DNA from: Diploptera punctata
Taxonomy: Eukaryota; Arthropoda; Insecta; Blattodea; Blaberidae
Reading direction: 5' to 3'
Length of the DNA: 64,000 nt
NCBI GenBank assembly: GCA_030220185.1
Contig: JASPKZ010007531.1
Location: 744,001 to 808,000 of the forward strand
The notes beneath the pieces were generated by a model. The model was not told where the DNA came from and did not search any database. It saw only the letters and a program-made list of their open reading frames with translations. Positions 61,835 to 64,000 of the stretch are shown here, in pieces; the first letter of the stretch is position 1, and each line of letters opens with the position of its first letter. The translations under genes were made by a program, and so were the position numbers.

Positions 61835-62690
61835 ATGACCTTCAAGGGCGCTCATCCAGTTCGGAACAAAGATAATATTAGAAAATAAACCAATAGAACA
61901 AGTGGTAAGATATAACTTCCTAGGTTACGAAATATCATACACAGCGGAAACAGATATAAATAACAAACTAAATAAGTTTAATTATATAACAGGTATTAAA
62001 ATATATATACAGTCAATATGCCCATTTCACCAATAAATATTTAAAATGGTCAACTAGTTTCTACAGCCAAGCTGTCATTCTCAAGACCAGATATTGAGTC
62101 AATATCTGGTCTTGAGAATGACAGCTTGGCTGTAGAAACTAGTTGACCATTTTAAATATTTATTGGTGAAATGGGCATATTGACTGTATATATATTTTAA
62201 TATTGTATCACCAAGAAGATCAATTGTGTACTAAATATAACAGGTACACTAAAAAGAATTTTGAAAAATAAAGCCAGGAAAGACTCTATAATGAAATTAT
62301 ACAAGACAATGGCAGTGCCTATTATTACTTATGGATCCGAAACATGGACAGTGACAACACAACATTCTGCCAGAATACAAGCTGCTGAAATGAAATTTCT
62401 GAGACCATTAGCAGGATATCAAAGAACAGACAAAAAACATAACACAGAAAAAAGACAACAACTAAAAGTAGAGGAATTAAACACAACAATAGTAAAATAC
62501 AGAACAAACTGGAAAGAACACTTGGTAAGGATGACTGAGAATAAAATACCAAAAGCAGCATACAGCTATTCACCACGAAGAAGAAGAAGTTTGGGAAGAC
62601 CAAAGAAAAGATGGAAACAGCAGCAATTTGGATCCGGAACAGGCTAGTAAATAAGCCTAAACCGTTAAAGAAGAAGAAGAATATTCAGTT
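61835..62690 (+). pseudogene. LINE-B RT C-terminus, interrupted by a palindrome
   Basis: 61860-61995 reads ENKPIEQVVRYNFLGYEISY and NNKLNKFNYITG. 62247-62647 continues TLKRILKNKARKDSIMKLYK, TMAVPIITYGSETWTVTTQH, EMKFLRPLAGYQRTDKKHNT, HLVRMTENKIPKAAYSYSPR, LGRPKKRWKQQQFGSGTG, a stop and a (GAA)n tail. With the palindrome and its TSD removed, the reading register continues through NYITGTLKRIL. It is the best-preserved LINE-B C-terminus here. Confidence 0.9.
61996..62234. mobile_element. Perfect palindrome element with 12-bp TSD
   Basis: TSD ATATAACAGGTA lies at 61984-61995 and 62235-62246. The palindrome has 104-bp arms, 61994-62097 and 62099-62202, identical in inverted orientation around one central base (62098, within GATATTGAGTCAATATC). 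A 32-bp single-copy tail follows (62203-62234). Each arm carries the core CTTGAGAATGACAGCTTGGC, TGTAGAAAC. Confidence 0.92.
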
Positions 62691-62833
62691 AATATTATTA
62701 CCATTATCAACAGTTAACATTGAGTCAATATTAAGTCTTGAAAATGATAGCGTCGCTACTGAAACGCTTACTCTTTTAAATTTTTAAATTGGTGATTTGG
62801 GTTTTTACTGACTTTATGTAATACAAGTTTATC

Positions 62834-63435
62834 GTAAGTAATGCCACGAGTGACTTCCAATTTATCTAGAGAATTTGGAAATCAAGAGTGGCATTTGTTA
62901 GGACTATTTAACGAATAAAATTAAGCTGTTTACTCACAAATCATTATTTAACTATAGTTATTTAAATATATATATATATATATATATATTTAATATATTA
63001 ATGTAAACGGTGATGTTTGAAAACAAGTCAGAAATGTGAGGTTATGTTTATTCACTGCTGCTTGATCATATTATTTATGGCCAAATAAGATCGCAACATT
63101 GTAAGAATGCACCCAAGTGGAGAAATAATGAAACACATCAAACTATACATCATAATCAATATTACGGGTTATTCATTTATTTTTTTAGTAAACAACTCAG
63201 TAAAATCAAGGAATCTGTTCATTATTTGCTATATTAAATGTATTTGTTGGAGAAAAATAATGATTTGACCTGTTCAGAACATTAAAAAGGAGGAGCTTTC
63301 TTTATCACAAAAGCAGGAGCTGATAAAGATAAATGGATAAAGAGCGAGGTGAAACACGACTGTCATTGGTTGTAAAACAAAATTCATTGAAACGTTATTG
63401 GTCATTGACTAGCATTTGTGGCATGAGTTAAATAG
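62834..63435 (+). mobile_element. Element E copy 8
   Basis: Starts GTAAGTAATGCCACGAG and ends GAGTTAAATAG, with TC at 62832-62833 and 63436-63437. The hairpin module is shortened (as in E1). The core is of the E4 type without its GC-rich block. Confidence 0.9.
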
Positions 63436-63467
63436 TCACCAGAAAGATCCCATTTATTAAATTCAAC

Positions 63468-63600
63468 ATTAACCATGAATTGAGAGAGGTAGATTATACA
63501 GAGCGTGATATGAAAACATTAGCTCAGGATAGGGTTGTGCGCAGAGCTTATGTCCGCGCGGCCATGAACCTACGGGTTCGATAGTGCCAATGAGTTAGTT
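63468..63600 (+). mobile_element. LINE-A 3' end fragment
   Basis: Codes INHELREVDYTERDMKTLAQ, DRVVRRAYVRAAMNLRVR in one frame, followed by GTGCCAATGAGTTAGTTAC as tail. Confidence 0.85.
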
Positions 63601-64000
63601 ACTTAGTCATACTTTAGTTCAGTATTGGAATAATCAGGAGTCGCTTTCTTGTCTCCATGCTTATAGTTACAGAGCCCAGAAGGCTGATTAGCTGATAGTG
63701 TGTGTCTTATTTGAAAATGTATTTAGATTATATTGATGAAGTTTAAATTTATTTCTCATACTTGATCGCCTTCCAAACATGAAGATAGCATCAGCAATTT
63801 ATCCTTAAAACCAAGTACCCTCCCTTAATTTCGTTTTAATTACATCTCTGCTCCGAGTAGAAGACGTTTCAAACATTTTGAAAAACGATATGTTACGTCG
63901 TCTTAAAGCTGCCATATCTCTTAGGCATATGTTGCTCATCCGCAACCCTATAATTTCAAATTAAAAAACAGTAAAAAAATTAAATTAAAAACTACGGACC
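63601..64000. other. No recognisable feature
   Basis: AT-rich to the window end. Confidence 0.45.

Larger units (their letters stand above)
61715..62823. mobile_element. Hairpin element opened by a LINE-B insertion
   Basis: Left arm 61715-61820 and right arm 62721-62823 are inverted complements (CAATAAAAACCCAAATCA, TTAAAAGAGTAA, GCGACGCTA, AAGACTTAATATTGA). The core CTTGAAAATGATAGCGTCGC, TACTGAAACG lies at 62738-62767 and inverted in the left arm. Between the arms lie LINE-B and, in it, another palindrome. Confidence 0.82.

Noticed and set aside
61994..62202. Bacterial-style terminator or attenuator hairpin
   Set aside because: Arms of 104 bp with a TSD in eukaryotic repeat DNA indicate a mobile palindrome.

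Overview
This window looks like heterochromatin-like or intergenic DNA from a large, AT-rich, repeat-dense insect genome, probably a cockroach or close relative (Blattodea, Periplaneta-like). The guess rests on (1) many copies of an RTE-like LINE whose translated fragments I recognise from cockroach gene predictions, (2) tRNA-derived SINEs, Helitrons, mariner and Penelope relics typical of arthropods, and (3) no operons and no bacterial features. I found no complete host gene. The only host-like coding signal is one possible first coding exon on the minus strand near 46.3 kb, with an E-box and a CCAAT sequence upstream.

Family names here are local. LINE-A is RTE-like with an (AGTA)n tail. LINE-B is a diverse set of related LINE 3' ends with (GAA)n or (GAT)n tails. 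LINE-C, H, I, J, K and D are other LINE 3' ends, several with (ATT)n tails. There is also a zinc-finger LINE and a Jockey fragment. SINE-C is tRNA-Leu/Ser-like and SINE-D is tRNA-Asp-like. 'E' is a non-autonomous element with a terminal hairpin. 'Hairpin elements' are long inverted repeats, most of which carry a shared core motif.

Layout. 0.3-3 kb: a 5'-inverted LINE-A with a nested SINE-C, then LINE-B, SINE-D and LINE-A fragments. 4.7-5.8 kb: E1 with a SINE-D inside. 7.5-9 kb: LINE-A containing a hairpin element containing LINE-B. 9-12 kb: LINE 3' ends, a piggyBac-type MITE and a deleted mariner. 13-16 kb: LINE-C, SINE-D, SINE-C and a zinc-finger LINE. 16.6-22.4 kb: a tandem duplication, E2, and E3 split by the only full-length LINE-A (18349-21612). 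22.7-28.8 kb: LINE-C/J/A pieces, a Helitron, and a Penelope relic split by E4. 28.9-31 kb: LINE-B split by LINE-A. 31.6-41 kb: Helitrons, LINEs, a third SINE-C and a Jockey fragment. 41.8-46 kb: LINE remnants and a 150-bp-arm palindrome. 46.8-48 kb: a DD41D mariner. 48-54 kb: LINE-A, hairpins, E5 (containing a zinc-finger LINE, LINE-B and E6) and E7. 54.7-57.8 kb: a LINE-A dimer and a TIR transposon. 58.2-60 kb: a 165-bp satellite, then a tRNA-Tyr-like relic. 60.2-63.6 kb: foldbacks, a three-level nest, E8 and a LINE-A end.

The nesting gives relative ages, and target-site duplications (TSDs) define many insertions to the base. The observations I rate highest are: the E family, always flanked by the dinucleotide TC/GA, with an empty-site proof; six-base GGCCTA micro-insertions that create the strongly over-represented octamer TAGGCCTA; the recurring hairpin elements with a shared CTGAxGATG...GAAA core, one of them a perfect 209-bp palindrome; and a LINE-A dimer inside a single TSD that suggests reverse-transcriptase template jumping. 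All coding regions apart from the candidate host exon are broken transposon genes. Family assignments come from reading translations and motifs, not from database searches.
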